Of a DNA stretch of 64,000 bases, positions 1-8,377 are shown piece by piece. The DNA lies in the NCBI RefSeq assembly GCF_001442535.1, contig NZ_CP013141.1, positions 2,761,538-2,825,537 of the forward strand, read 5' to 3'. The notes under the pieces are model-generated. The model was given only the letters and a program-made list of their open reading frames with translations. It was not told the origin of the DNA and did not search any database. The position numbers and the translations under genes are program-made. Every line of letters begins with the position of its first letter. Within the stretch, counting starts at the first letter, position 1. Origin of the DNA: Lysobacter antibioticus. Lineage in GTDB: Bacteria > Pseudomonadota > Gammaproteobacteria > Xanthomonadales > Xanthomonadaceae.

Positions 1-87
1 CTTGGCCTGCTCGCGCGCGACCTGGGACACCTGGGCCTTCTTGACCAGGCCGGCCTTGAGCAATTGATCTTGCAGTGGATTTCGCAT
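1..87 (-). CDS. DUF2058 (YaiL-like) protein, N-terminal fragment cut by window edge
   Basis: Reading the minus strand from the ATG at 85-87 gives 29 codons that run off the window: MRNPLQDQLLKAGLVKKAQV and on, ending ...REQAK. The pattern N-P-L-x-D-Q-L-L-K-A-G-L-V followed by a basic helix is the start of DUF2058 proteins (E. coli YaiL type, described as polynucleotide-associated). Only the N-terminus is visible, so the family call rests on this short motif. The rest of the gene lies to the left of the window. Confidence 0.7.
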   Translation of the reverse strand, partial: MRNPLQDQLLKAGLVKKAQVSQVAREQAK

Positions 88-198
88 GGGCCGGAGTCTA
101 GTACGGCGGGCCGTAGGCCGGAAGACGAGCGCCGACCCGCGCCGGCTCCAGGAAGGCCAGCTCCACCGTTCCGGCCCCGATATTGGCGGCCGCGCCGT

Positions 199-708
199 TC
201 AACCGCCCGCCATCTCGATCAACTTCGCCACCGTGTTCAAGTTGCGCGCGGTGCCGGCCTTGGCCGCGGGAATGACCAGCTTGGAATCGGCCATGCCGTC
301 GCCGTAGTGCACGTAGATCTCGCGCTCGCCCAGGGCGATCTGTTCGCCGTTGCGATGCCTGACCGCGGCCAGCGCATCGGCCGGCGGCGGCGCGTCGAGA
401 AAGATCAGCACCGCGCGGTTCGGCGCGGCGCCCACGAACGGTTGCGCGGCCAGCGCGCGCGCCATCTCCGTCGGGGTGCGCACGATTACCCCGACCGGCT
501 TGCCGGCGTAGTCGGCCAAGCGTTGTTCCAGGGCCGCCTGCACGCGCTTGGCGGTCAGCGCACTGCGCAGCACCACGTTGCCGCTGGCGATGTAGGTGCG
601 CACATCGGCGAAGCCGGCGGCCTCGCACATCGCGCGCAACTCGGCCATCGGCAGTTTTCCGGTGCCGCCGACATTCACGGCGCGCAGCAAGGCGATATAG
701 GTGTGCAT
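199..708 (-). CDS. DUF1697 family protein
   Basis: A 169-residue protein beginning MHTYIALLRAVNVGGTGKLP, the typical opening of DUF1697 (Y-x-A-L-L-R-A-V-N-V-G-G). It continues with 'YIASGNVVL' and ends with 'RNLNTVAKLIEMAGG', the conserved R-N-x-x-T end of the family. The start at 708 is preferred over an in-frame upstream start at 783 because family members begin with this M-x-x-Y-I-A-L-L motif. The biochemical role of the family is not established. It stands alone, with a gap to the DUF2058 gene downstream. Confidence 0.85.
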   Translation of the reverse strand: MHTYIALLRAVNVGGTGKLPMAELRAMCEAAGFADVRTYIASGNVVLRSALTAKRVQAALEQRLADYAGKPVGVIVRTPTEMARALAAQPFVGAAPNRAVLIFLDAPPPADALAAVRHRNGEQIALGEREIYVHYGDGMADSKLVIPAAKAGTARNLNTVAKLIEMAGG

Positions 709-1107
709 GGGGCGGCAGGATACGGCAAGGCCAGCCCTGTTCAGCCAGGCGCGACCTCGGCGGGCGATGAGCCCGCCGGCCACCGCGCGACCCGCCGATG
801 CCCCTCATGGACAGCGGCCCACGGACCCACGCCGCCCCCGCCGTGGCCGGATACCCCCGGCCATCGCGTTTCTTGTGACTGCGCTCCCACTTCAGGGCCT
901 CGACCCGGCCCCGGGGCGCACCCTCGCCGACCCAGCCGGGGCCGCAGGACGCGTCGATCGGACCGCCCGATTTCCTTCGCTCCCGCAGTCCGCCTATAGT
1001 CGGCACAGAACGCCGCCCCGTGCGGCAAATCCAGGACGTTCGGCAGGAACACGGCTGCGCCGAGCCCCCTTCAACCCGTCAGCCTTTCAACGCCAAGGAG
1101 AATATCT
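709..1107. other. intergenic region, no gene seen
   Basis: About 400 bases between the diverging DUF1697 and M91-type genes. No open frame here has family-like content; those present are arginine/proline-rich shadows. A good ribosome binding site, AAGGAG at 1095-1100, belongs to the gene at 1108. No clear promoter hexamers were identified. Confidence 0.5.
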
Positions 1108-2832
1108 ATGGCAGGTCCTACTCCCACCGTCATCAACGGTGGCACCGTCCCGCCCGGCAGTCCGCCGCCCGATCTGTCGCGCAGCACCGCCGACGGCAAG
1201 GGCATCGTCTCGCAGGAACTGTTCCGCCAGGGCGACATCGTCATCAGCCGCGAGCAAGTGACCGGCGGCGATCAATTCAGCGACCTGCTCGTCATCAACG
1301 GCGGCGCCGGCGACGACAACGTCCAGGTCAGCCAGCGCGCCAACGGCGTGCTCGACGTGCAGATCAACGGCCAGCCGTACCAGATCACCCTCGCCCCCCA
1401 GCAGCAGCTCGGCGTGCGCGGCGGCGACGGCAACGACATCATTCATGCCGGCCCCAACGTGCGCGTCAACATGGACGTGCAGGGCGGCAACGGCAACGAC
1501 ACCATCACCACCGGCCGCGGACGCGACCGCGTCGACGGCGGCGCCGGCGACGACACCATCAGCACCGGCCTGGGCCGCGACGACGTGTTCGGCAACACCG
1601 GCAACGACACCATCGACGCCGGCGGCGGCAACGACGTGGTCTACGGCGGCGACGGCAACGACATCCTGCGCGGCGGCCAGGGCCGCGACTACCTCGAGGG
1701 CGGGCGCGGCAACGACACTCTCGAAGGCGGCCAGGGCAACGACATCCTGTCCGGCGGACAGGACAACGACATCCTGCGCGGCGGCCAGGGCAACGACCGC
1801 GTCTACACCGGCGCAGGCGCCGACACCGTCGACAACCGTTCCGGCCGCGACACCGTCTACGGCCAGAGCAGCGAAGACACCATCACCGCCGCCCGCGGCG
1901 CGCGCAACAATCAGATCGAAGTGGACATGACCACCAACGTCGGCGCCACGGTCACTGTCGCCGCCGGCTCATCGGATGCGTTCCGCCAGCGTGTCGAAGC
2001 CGACCTGGACATGCTGCGCTCGTCCAACAACGGCCGCGAAATGCTCAGCGAGCTGGACCGCAACGCCAGCCCCGCCATCGGCACCGGCCACAGCGTCAGC
2101 ATCACCGAGCTGAGCAACGAGATGAACGGCTACGCCGGCCCCTCGCTGACCAACGACGCCTTCCTCCAGACCGACCCCACCACCGGCGTCACCACGCGCG
2201 GCGCCGGCATGGATTCGGTGATCAGCTACAACCCCTCGTTCCACAGCGACTTCTTCGAGACGCCGACGGTGGTGCTACACCACGAGATGTCGCACGCCTA
2301 CAACATCACCGGCGGCACCCTGCAGCAGGGCGTGTACAGCGGCACCGGCCCGGACTCGGGCGCCGTACGCAACTTCGAGCGCCAGGCCGTCGGCCTGGAC
2401 AACAGCGGCGTCGCCTTCGACTTCGATCACAACGCGGCCACACCGGACACCAAGACCAACCCGCGCAACCTGACCGAGAACGGCATGCGCGACGAGATGG
2501 GTCTGACGCGCCGTCCGGACTACAGCGTCGACGCCAAGAGCGCGTTCTCCGCCCCGGGCAACCCCAGCGCGACCGGCGCCGGCCCCAACGGCGGGCACAA
2601 CCACAGCCACGCCCACCTGGACGCGCTGTTGCAGGCGATGGAATCCGGCGACCGCACTGCGACGCGCGAAGCCACCCGCGCCCTCGCCGAGCAAGCGCCC
2701 GGCCAGGCCATGCGCCACGAAGCCATCCACGCCGTCGACCGCCAGGAACAAGCCGAGGCGCAGACCCAGGCCCAGGCGCAGCAGCAACAACAAGCCGAAC
2801 CGACGCAAAGCGCCGGCGGCATGCGCCGATGA
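1108..2832 (+). CDS. M91 (NleD-like) zinc metalloprotease-type protein with RTX-like repeats
   Basis: A 574-residue protein without a signal peptide. Residues about 105-250 are glycine/aspartate nonapeptides of RTX type (GGDGND, GGAGDD, GGQGND, repeated), expected to bind calcium as a beta-roll. The C-terminal half carries HEMSHAY at residues 392-398. This HExxH zinc site, with flanking 'VVLHHEMSH' and an upstream 'NPSFHSDFFETP', resembles peptidase family M91 (NleD-type effectors). The tail is rich in Gln/Ala and ends GGMRR. AAGGAG lies 7 bases before the ATG. No type I secretion genes are adjacent. The tail resembles those of the T4SS effectors nearby (Q-rich, ending G-M-x-R), so it may be another secreted toxin; this is inference. 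A lipoprotein gene follows 83 bases downstream. Confidence 0.75.
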   Translation: MAGPTPTVINGGTVPPGSPPPDLSRSTADGKGIVSQELFRQGDIVISREQVTGGDQFSDLLVINGGAGDDNVQVSQRANGVLDVQINGQPYQITLAPQQQLGVRGGDGNDIIHAGPNVRVNMDVQGGNGNDTITTGRGRDRVDGGAGDDTISTGLGRDDVFGNTGNDTIDAGGGNDVVYGGDGNDILRGGQGRDYLEGGRGNDTLEGGQGNDILSGGQDNDILRGGQGNDRVYTGAGADTVDNRSGRDTVYGQSSEDTITAARGARNNQIEVDMTTNVGATVTVAAGSSDAFRQRVEADLDMLRSSNNGREMLSELDRNASPAIGTGHSVSITELSNEMNGYAGPSLTNDAFLQTDPTTGVTTRGAGMDSVISYNPSFHSDFFETPTVVLHHEMSHAYNITGGTLQQGVYSGTGPDSGAVRNFERQAVGLDNSGVAFDFDHNAATPDTKTNPRNLTENGMRDEMGLTRRPDYSVDAKSAFSAPGNPSATGAGPNGGHNHSHAHLDALLQAMESGDRTATREATRALAEQAPGQAMRHEAIHAVDRQEQAEAQTQAQAQQQQQAEPTQSAGGMRR

Positions 2833-2915
2833 GCGACCGCCGCGCGCAGCCCACGGGCCTGCGCGGCGCGCCCACACCTACCTGTGAATCAACGACCCAT
2901 GCCGAGACCCGCCCG

Positions 2916-3611
2916 ATGACAGCGAACCACACGACCGCCGCCCGCCCGCGACACGCGCTCAAGGCCACCGCCGTGTTCGCCGCCTCGCTTGCCGCCGCCT
3001 GCGCGCATGGCCTACCGCATCCTGCAGAAGAATCCCGAATGAACGCCCAACCCGACACCACCACCGCCGCTGCCGACACCCGCCTGCGCGTGCAGGACGG
3101 CCAGGAAGTGAGCCTGCACGCCGAGTTCCACTACAGCGCCGACGCCAACACCGTGCTGGTGCGCTACCGCCTGCGCAACGGCAGCGCCGACCGCGCCCTG
3201 GCCGTGTTCGACCGCGGCGTCTACGGCGAGCGCGCCGGCGCCGTCTTCAACCCCGGCCCGGTCGGCGCCCCGCGCGTCGAACAACAAGACGGCGGCACCG
3301 TGCTGCTGCACGCCCCCGGCGCCGCCGCGGCCACCGCGTCGGCCGACCCGCTGGGCTCCGCCCCGCTTGCCGTCGAACTGAAGCCCGGCGGCGAACTCTC
3401 CGACCAGTTCGTCCACCGCTTCACCGGCACCGACGCCCCCAAGCGCCTGCGCTGGTGCGTCGCCGTGGCCGCGTTCGACGAAAAGCAGTACCGCAACCCG
3501 GTCAAGACCGACCACGGCCCGATCTGGACCGCCACCGGCGACACCAGCGCCGGCCGCCAGCTGCTGTGCACCCCGTGGTACGACGTGGGGACGGCGCGGT
3601 TTGTCGAGTGA
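2916..3611 (+). CDS. putative lipoprotein, possible partner of the M91 protein
   Basis: 231 residues. The N-terminus is a signal peptide with hydrophobic core 'TAVFAASLAAAC' and a lipobox-like A-A-A-C, so it is probably lipidated. The mature part looks like a beta-sandwich ('LHAEFHYSADANTVLVRYRL', 'FDRGVYGE', 'LRWCVAVAAF'). I do not recognise a named family. The ATG at 2916 is chosen because it places the signal sequence at the N-terminus; a much longer frame through here is an arginine-rich shadow upstream of this point. It follows the M91-type protease gene on the same strand and is closed by a strong terminator. The order protease-lipoprotein resembles the effector-immunity pairs further along, hence a possible protective role. 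Confidence 0.65.
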   Translation: MTANHTTAARPRHALKATAVFAASLAAACAHGLPHPAEESRMNAQPDTTTAAADTRLRVQDGQEVSLHAEFHYSADANTVLVRYRLRNGSADRALAVFDRGVYGERAGAVFNPGPVGAPRVEQQDGGTVLLHAPGAAAATASADPLGSAPLAVELKPGGELSDQFVHRFTGTDAPKRLRWCVAVAAFDEKQYRNPVKTDHGPIWTATGDTSAGRQLLCTPWYDVGTARFVE

Positions 3612-3640
3612 TCGGTCGCCGTCAGCGATAGATAGGAATC

Positions 3641-3666
3641 GGGCCGCGAAAGCGGCCCGGTTTTTT
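3641..3666 (+). terminator. Rho-independent terminator
   Basis: A perfect 8-bp stem, CGGGCCGC/GCGGCCCG, with a GAAA loop is followed by six T. It lies 30 bases after the lipoprotein stop and ends the plus-strand pair. Confidence 0.9.
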
Positions 3667-3734
3667 GAGATGTCGGATAGTCGTTACGGACAAGGTCTCG
3701 GCAGCAAACCGATGCAACGCCATCGAGACGCGCC

Positions 3735-5546
3735 TTATCGACTCATGCCTGAAGTCTTCTGCACTTCCTCTTGCGCCTGATAATTCTGCTGTGTGTTGAG
3801 CGCCTGCTGCGCCGACCGCTCGCTCAGCGCTTCGACCTTCTGGAACGACACGGCCTCCGGCGTCTGCACCGCCGCCTCGGTCTTCATATGCGCGCGCACG
3901 TGAGCAGGATCGTTCAACTGCCCTTGCACGATGAATACATTCTCCCCGGCTGCCACGCGATCGGTCTTCTGACTGAAGACCACGTGGTCCACGCGGGCGA
4001 CGCCGTTTTCCTTTGCCAGCGACAACAGGCTTGCGCTCAAGCGCTCGCTGACCTGATCCCAGCTGCGCCCGTTCGCACGATCCTGTTCCTTTACTTGCGC
4101 GACTATTTGCGAGTACAGCGTGTGGTCGGGGTGGCCCGATTGCGCAGGAGTAAGCGAGCTGGGCGCAGTCAAAGCCTCAGCAACGGGCAGCTCCAGAGGC
4201 ACATGCTGATTCAGATTCGGACCGGTTTTTGTATGCTCAAAATGATGCAGGGCCGGCGGATTCTGGCTAGTGTCGTAGTAAGCCTGCGGCTGGCCCGGAT
4301 TCGGAGTGATGCCTAGACCTAAGCGCTCGATCAAACGCTCCTCTAGGCGCAGTTGCTTCATGTTTATATGCATCTGAGGAGCAACGCCATCGACTGGGTG
4401 CGCATAGGCTCGATCGATCGTGATCGCTCTTGAAATCGCGCCCCTACCGCTGTAGTTGATGTTATCTGCTTCCCGATGCGGCCCTAATGTCGACGTCTGT
4501 TCGACGGGAACACCTGCTTGCCCTTTTGGAAACTTATCGAAGTAGTGCTTCCCAGCAGCAACGACATTACCTGGAGTTTCCGACAAGGTGAGATCGTTGT
4601 TGAGCGATAAGCCAGCCTTTGGGACAACCTGCTTTGCCGCGACGTCGTACTCTAAAAAGTCGTTCACTCGCGTTGTTTGCAATCCGTAGATACTCTCCAG
4701 GTTTGCCGAACCCGTTTTCTGATGCTTACTGACTAGAGCATTCCAAGCTGCAATCTGAGCCTTGGCTTCATCTTCTCGGGCCGCTTGGATACGGCTCTCG
4801 ATAGGAACTGTGTAGTCATTGATCGGATTGCTATCCTGCGCGATCAGCGTGACGTCCCTATCGAATGCAGCTAGCGCCGCCATCCTACCTGCGTGATTAA
4901 ACCCATGTTGCACTTCATGAGCAATCGTGAAAGCCAAATTGTCGCTGTCGAACCGCCCCTGTGTATTCGTGCTCGTTCCCGCCTGCAGAACAACTGCTGG
5001 CAAGCTCAAGGTCTTGCTGACTCCGTCGTAACTCCCGCCTAACCCCGCTTCCGCGGGCGAAATGGCAATATGCTCTAGATGCGGCTTGGGCCCTGCAGTC
5101 ACCGCACTCTGGACCTGTTTAGCCAGAACAGGCGAGCTATTAATGCTGCCCTGAAGGTTGTCGACCATTTCCTGGGTGACAACTTGCTGATTGCCCGACG
5201 AATCCTTATAGACGCTGTGCCCGAATCTGAGCGACATGTCCTGTAGCCTCAACGTACCAGCAATATCGGCCGTCGGGTCTACGCCAGTTGACCCAAGGCT
5301 CGACAATGGCAAGGTCACCACGCCGGACTGCAAGTCGTACGTCCCGATCAGATTGGCCGGGCCACCCGCCCCTTGCAAGGCGAAACCTCGCAAATGCCCC
5401 GCCTGCGCATCTTGATTCAGGCGGGACAGTAGCTGAGCATCGGCCACAATCGCGGCTCTTAATTGCATCACCTGATCTGAGGTTACGCCAGGCTGCGCTG
5501 TTAGTTTGCTGATCGCGGTTTCCAGTTGATCATTGGGATTCGCCAT
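3735..5546 (-). CDS. XVIPCD-domain T4SS effector with HExxH metallopeptidase-like core
   Basis: 603 residues. The C-terminal ~120 residues are a clear XVIPCD, the signal by which Xanthomonas-type antibacterial T4SS substrates are recognised. It has 'HPDHTLYSQI', then 'VARVDHVVFSQ', then 'NDPAHVRAHMKTEAAV' and a Gln-rich tail. The N-terminal part contains HEVQHGFNH at residues 210-218, an HExxH zinc motif with an extra His. 'EDEAKAQIAAWNAL' downstream could supply a Glu ligand. No signal peptide is present, as expected for a T4SS substrate. The start lies 2 bases after the stop of the upstream immunity-type lipoprotein, so the two are cotranscribed and probably translationally coupled. It is a paralogue of the protein at 8378-10177. 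The likely target is a periplasmic component of competitor cells; the substrate is unknown. Confidence 0.87.
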   Translation of the reverse strand: MANPNDQLETAISKLTAQPGVTSDQVMQLRAAIVADAQLLSRLNQDAQAGHLRGFALQGAGGPANLIGTYDLQSGVVTLPLSSLGSTGVDPTADIAGTLRLQDMSLRFGHSVYKDSSGNQQVVTQEMVDNLQGSINSSPVLAKQVQSAVTAGPKPHLEHIAISPAEAGLGGSYDGVSKTLSLPAVVLQAGTSTNTQGRFDSDNLAFTIAHEVQHGFNHAGRMAALAAFDRDVTLIAQDSNPINDYTVPIESRIQAAREDEAKAQIAAWNALVSKHQKTGSANLESIYGLQTTRVNDFLEYDVAAKQVVPKAGLSLNNDLTLSETPGNVVAAGKHYFDKFPKGQAGVPVEQTSTLGPHREADNINYSGRGAISRAITIDRAYAHPVDGVAPQMHINMKQLRLEERLIERLGLGITPNPGQPQAYYDTSQNPPALHHFEHTKTGPNLNQHVPLELPVAEALTAPSSLTPAQSGHPDHTLYSQIVAQVKEQDRANGRSWDQVSERLSASLLSLAKENGVARVDHVVFSQKTDRVAAGENVFIVQGQLNDPAHVRAHMKTEAAVQTPEAVSFQKVEALSERSAQQALNTQQNYQAQEEVQKTSGMSR

Positions 5547-5548
5547 GA

Positions 5549-6214
5549 TCAGTTCGCCGCATGAATCGATATCGACTCCACGCAGAAGAGCGTTAACTTC
5601 TCCTCCGGTGAACGCGCCTGATATCGATGAGCCACCATCACGCTGATCTTAGGACGATAGAAGCGATAGTCTTCGACCCGCCCGAGCTCATCCCGGATGT
5701 CCGCCATTGTGAAACCCATTCCCTGCAGAGCGGAAGCGTACGCAGCAAAATTCATGTCGCAAACCGGCCCCATGTCGGCCTGCTTATCAGCTGGGTTACC
5801 GAATACCAAGCGCGCCGTCTTTCTACCGGAGCCTGGGTCCTGATAGAAATCCACTCCGTAGTACCAGCCAGACTTCGGCTCGTGGATGGTGAAGGAGTAC
5901 ACCTTGCCCAACGGGGCGTACTTCATTGGCAGTTTGGTCTGCTCGATGATACGTTCGAGAGTCAGGTCGTCGATCGTCTTGAGCCCATCGACCAACTTCA
6001 GGAAGCGCCGCCCCATTTCCTCGGGTGTGATTTCGGGGTAGTCGCTGGCAAGCTGCGGTTTATAGGACTCGGTTGAGGTCATGTCGGAAGCCTCCTTGGC
6101 AGATGAATTCTCTATCGCGCTAACTGACGGGGCATGGGCGCAAGCAGCTAACAGGGCGCTGCCGGTACTCAGTAGCAGGAGCGATACCACTGAGGAATTG
6201 ATTAGGATCTTCAT
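5549..6214 (-). CDS. immunity-type lipoprotein (subtype 1), partner of the effector downstream
   Basis: 221 residues with an N-terminal signal of hydrophobic core 'VVSLLLLSTGSALLAAC' and a canonical L-A-A-C lipobox, so it is probably anchored in the periplasm-facing leaflet. The mature domain contains 'SDYPEITPEEMGRRFLKLVD', 'MKYAPLGKVYSFTIHEPKSG', 'WYYGVDFYQ' and ends near 'FCVESISIHAAN'. It matches the protein at 11282-11968 (subtype 1) closely. It sits immediately upstream of the XVIPCD effector, in the arrangement expected of a Tfe-Tfi effector/immunity pair, so a role in neutralising that effector in the producing cell is inferred. Confidence 0.78.
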   Translation of the reverse strand: MKILINSSVVSLLLLSTGSALLAACAHAPSVSAIENSSAKEASDMTSTESYKPQLASDYPEITPEEMGRRFLKLVDGLKTIDDLTLERIIEQTKLPMKYAPLGKVYSFTIHEPKSGWYYGVDFYQDPGSGRKTARLVFGNPADKQADMGPVCDMNFAAYASALQGMGFTMADIRDELGRVEDYRFYRPKISVMVAHRYQARSPEEKLTLFCVESISIHAAN

Positions 6215-6230
6215 ATGCTTCCGCTCGGCC

Positions 6231-6914
6231 TCAATCCGCTTTGGTAATCATCAACTGCGACACGCATAAGCGATAGGTTCCAGTCTCGTTATTAGTAACG
6301 CTCGCGCCCGGCACCACCCGAACCCTAAGCGACGGACGCTTGAAGTAGTAGGCCAAAGCCTGCCCCAATTCGTCCACGTCGATCCATAGGGAAAAGCCAT
6401 CTCTCTTGAATTGCTTTGCCAAATCGTCGACCGTCATAGCGCATAAGGGCGCCCCCTTTGGCATGCTGTCCCCGGAGTACGAATACTCCAGTTCGACCAT
6501 CTTGGTTTCGCGTTCGTCGCGATAGGTCACGCCGTAATACCAAGGCGAGTCGGGCATCTGAATCGTAAACGCGTAGACCTTCCCCTTGGGCGCATATTTC
6601 AGAGGAAGCCCGGTTCTCAGGATCACCTGTTCGGTCGTCAGCTCATCCATGGAGCCCAGCCCGTCAATCAGCCGCAGCATTCGGCGACCGACTTCCTCAG
6701 GGGTCAGGTCCGGATGCTCGGAGAGTGCGCTGATGCGATAGGTATCGGTCGGCGCCGTGTCGGAAGGCCCGGCTTCTGCCGGGCCTTCCGACACGGGAGC
6801 TGGCGACGCATGGACGAAAGCGGCCAATGCAAGGCAGGAGATAAGCGATACGCATCGCGCAAGCCACCGTGACGGCGGTAGTCGCTTCATGCGTAAGTTT
6901 CGCGGCCCGTCCAT
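6231..6914 (-). CDS. immunity-type exported protein (subtype 2), lipobox cysteine lost
   Basis: 227 residues from the ATG at 6914. The start is chosen because the same MDGP...MKR N-terminus occurs in the paralogue at 11968, and an AAAGGCG-like ribosome site precedes it. The signal core 'CLALAAFVHASPAP' aligns with 'CLALAACVQAP' of that paralogue, but the lipobox Cys is Phe. A signal peptidase I site (VHA-SP) may be used instead, giving a soluble periplasmic protein. The mature domain ('HPDLTPEEVGRRMLRLIDGL', 'MPDSPWYYGVTYRD', 'LCVSQLMITKAD') matches the protein at 10180-10956. It lies 16 bases before the subtype 1 gene; no subtype 2 effector follows it directly. Confidence 0.74.
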   Translation of the reverse strand: MDGPRNLRMKRLPPSRWLARCVSLISCLALAAFVHASPAPVSEGPAEAGPSDTAPTDTYRISALSEHPDLTPEEVGRRMLRLIDGLGSMDELTTEQVILRTGLPLKYAPKGKVYAFTIQMPDSPWYYGVTYRDERETKMVELEYSYSGDSMPKGAPLCAMTVDDLAKQFKRDGFSLWIDVDELGQALAYYFKRPSLRVRVVPGASVTNNETGTYRLCVSQLMITKAD

Positions 6915-6969
6915 GTCGCCTTTGCCTGTAACTTCGGGATCAGGCCGAGAGTACGCCAGCTCCAACCGC

Positions 6970-7045
6970 GGAAACAATGCGTATTTCGATGAACCGCATT
7001 GTTCACGCGTTTTGTCTACAAGCAATCGTGAGCTAGGCACACTTG
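6970..7045 (-). repeat. duplicated upstream region, copy 1
   Basis: This segment upstream of the immunity gene at 6231-6914 is closely similar to 12027-12102 upstream of the immunity gene at 11282-11968. Both copies share GGAAACAATGCGTATTTCGA and, after a divergent stretch, GTCTACAA..AATCG..A..CTA.GCACACTTG. Similarity continues at lower identity to both start codons. It presumably carries the promoter of each module; the hexamers could not be assigned with confidence. Confidence 0.75.
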
Positions 7046-7380
7046 TGAGGCTGCAATGGGCGCAGCGTCATCCGCTGTCCAGCCCTCCCCGGTGCATTGT
7101 TATCGCAACTCCAGGTTGCGGCTTGGCTCGTAGACGGGCCTATTCGCTCAACCATCGCTGCATTCTCTCCGCCGGCCAGCGACGCCGAAGTGCCCGAGTA
7201 TTTAGGCCAGCACCGGCCTCAAGCCGGAATAGTGTCGAAGGATAAGGCGGTCAAAACGGAGTACCAGGCATCGGGGGCTGCTAGGTTTCTCACCTGCTCA
7301 ATCTGAGCGCCCTGCCCTTGTCATCGGCCGTTTCATGTAAGAGCCTGCGCGGGTAAACCCGACACAGATAGGGACATCTG
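7046..7380. other. intergenic region, no gene seen
   Basis: About 335 bases between the diverging immunity gene and NERD gene. Short frames here show no family-like content. It probably contains promoters for both directions. Confidence 0.4.
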
Positions 7381-8277
7381 ATGGATTCGATCCTTCTCAT
7401 TCTTGTGGTGGCCGCGTCCATCTTTATCCCGACGCTGCTCGCGGTCGGCGCGCTGTGGGGTTACAAACTCTGGCGCGACCGCCAGGGCCGCCGATCCCCA
7501 CTCGCGGACCGGCGCATCCACGGAGCGGGCGAGCAGTTGCGCAAGCGCATCGAAGACCATACCGACTCGATGCTGGGCGGCTTGATCGCCCTGTTCTTTC
7601 TAGGCCCTTACTTTCTCGCCGCATGGGCGCTGCCGCGGGTCGACTGGAGCAAGGCTAAATTTGGCCTGAGCGAAACCCTGTTTCTGGTCGCTTTCCTGGT
7701 GATGGCAGCGTTCTCCCTGCGGCGCATCATCGTCAGCGGCAACGCACGGCGCCGCGGAATGGACGGCTTGAAGGCCGAGATGTTCGTCGCGCAGGAGCTG
7801 AATCGGTTGGTCGGGCTGGGCTTGACGGTTTTGCACGACGTGCCCTGCGAGTCCTTCAACCTGGACCACGTCGTCATCGGCCGCCATGCCGTTTTCGTGG
7901 TCGAAACGAAGTCGGTGCGCAAACCGCCCAAGACCGGCAGCAAAGATCACTTCAAGGTCGCCTACGACGGCGAGCGGCTGCGCTTTCCGGACCACGTCAA
8001 CGCGAAAGCCATTACGCAGGCACGGCAGCAAGCCGGCTGGTTAGCCGCCCACCTGCGCCAGATGAATATTACGGTGCCGGTGAAAGCGGCCGTCGCGCTT
8101 CCGGGCTGGTGGATCGATAGCCCTCGCCTGCCGGAAGACGGCGTCCGGGTGTTCAACCCTTCGGGCCGGGGCGCCCATTTCATGGCGGATGCGCGCCCTG
8201 GCGCGGCACCACTCAGCCCGGCTCAGGCCAGCCTTATCACTCAAGCACTGGTCATGCGCTATCCGGTCGAGGCCTGA
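7381..8277 (+). CDS. NERD-domain membrane protein
   Basis: 298 residues. There are three predicted membrane segments: residues about 4-27 ('LLILVVAASIFIPTLLAVGA'), 66-85 ('GGLIALFFLGPYFLAAWALP') and 98-115 ('ETLFLVAFLVMAAFSL'). A cytoplasmic NERD nuclease-related domain follows: 'GLKAEMFVAQELNRL', 'NLDHVVIGRHAVFVVETKSV' with the D...E-x-K pattern of the restriction-endonuclease fold, then 'NAKAITQARQQAGWL'. NERD proteins are thought to act on nucleic acid, but this one's substrate is unknown. It lies between two immunity/effector modules on the opposite strand and is not part of their operons. It may be an insertion or an independent defence gene. Confidence 0.85.
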   Translation: MDSILLILVVAASIFIPTLLAVGALWGYKLWRDRQGRRSPLADRRIHGAGEQLRKRIEDHTDSMLGGLIALFFLGPYFLAAWALPRVDWSKAKFGLSETLFLVAFLVMAAFSLRRIIVSGNARRRGMDGLKAEMFVAQELNRLVGLGLTVLHDVPCESFNLDHVVIGRHAVFVVETKSVRKPPKTGSKDHFKVAYDGERLRFPDHVNAKAITQARQQAGWLAAHLRQMNITVPVKAAVALPGWWIDSPRLPEDGVRVFNPSGRGAHFMADARPGAAPLSPAQASLITQALVMRYPVEA

Positions 8278-8377
8278 GCTTCGCAGGCCTGCAAGAACCG
8301 ACCCGATCAATCGCCGCCGCCCACACTGCTGCATTTGCGGATCGTTGGGACGTAGCCGGGAACGTTGCAACCGGGCA

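Noticed and set aside
1420..1860. Type I secretion locus suggested by RTX repeats
   Set aside because: No ABC transporter, membrane-fusion or TolC-like gene is adjacent, and no typical C-terminal type I signal follows the repeats.
1020..2830. A long arginine-rich open frame overlapping the M91 gene
   Set aside because: It is an alternative frame of the GC-rich repeat-containing gene; only its last 231 codons, from 2916, form a credible protein, and these are listed as the lipoprotein.
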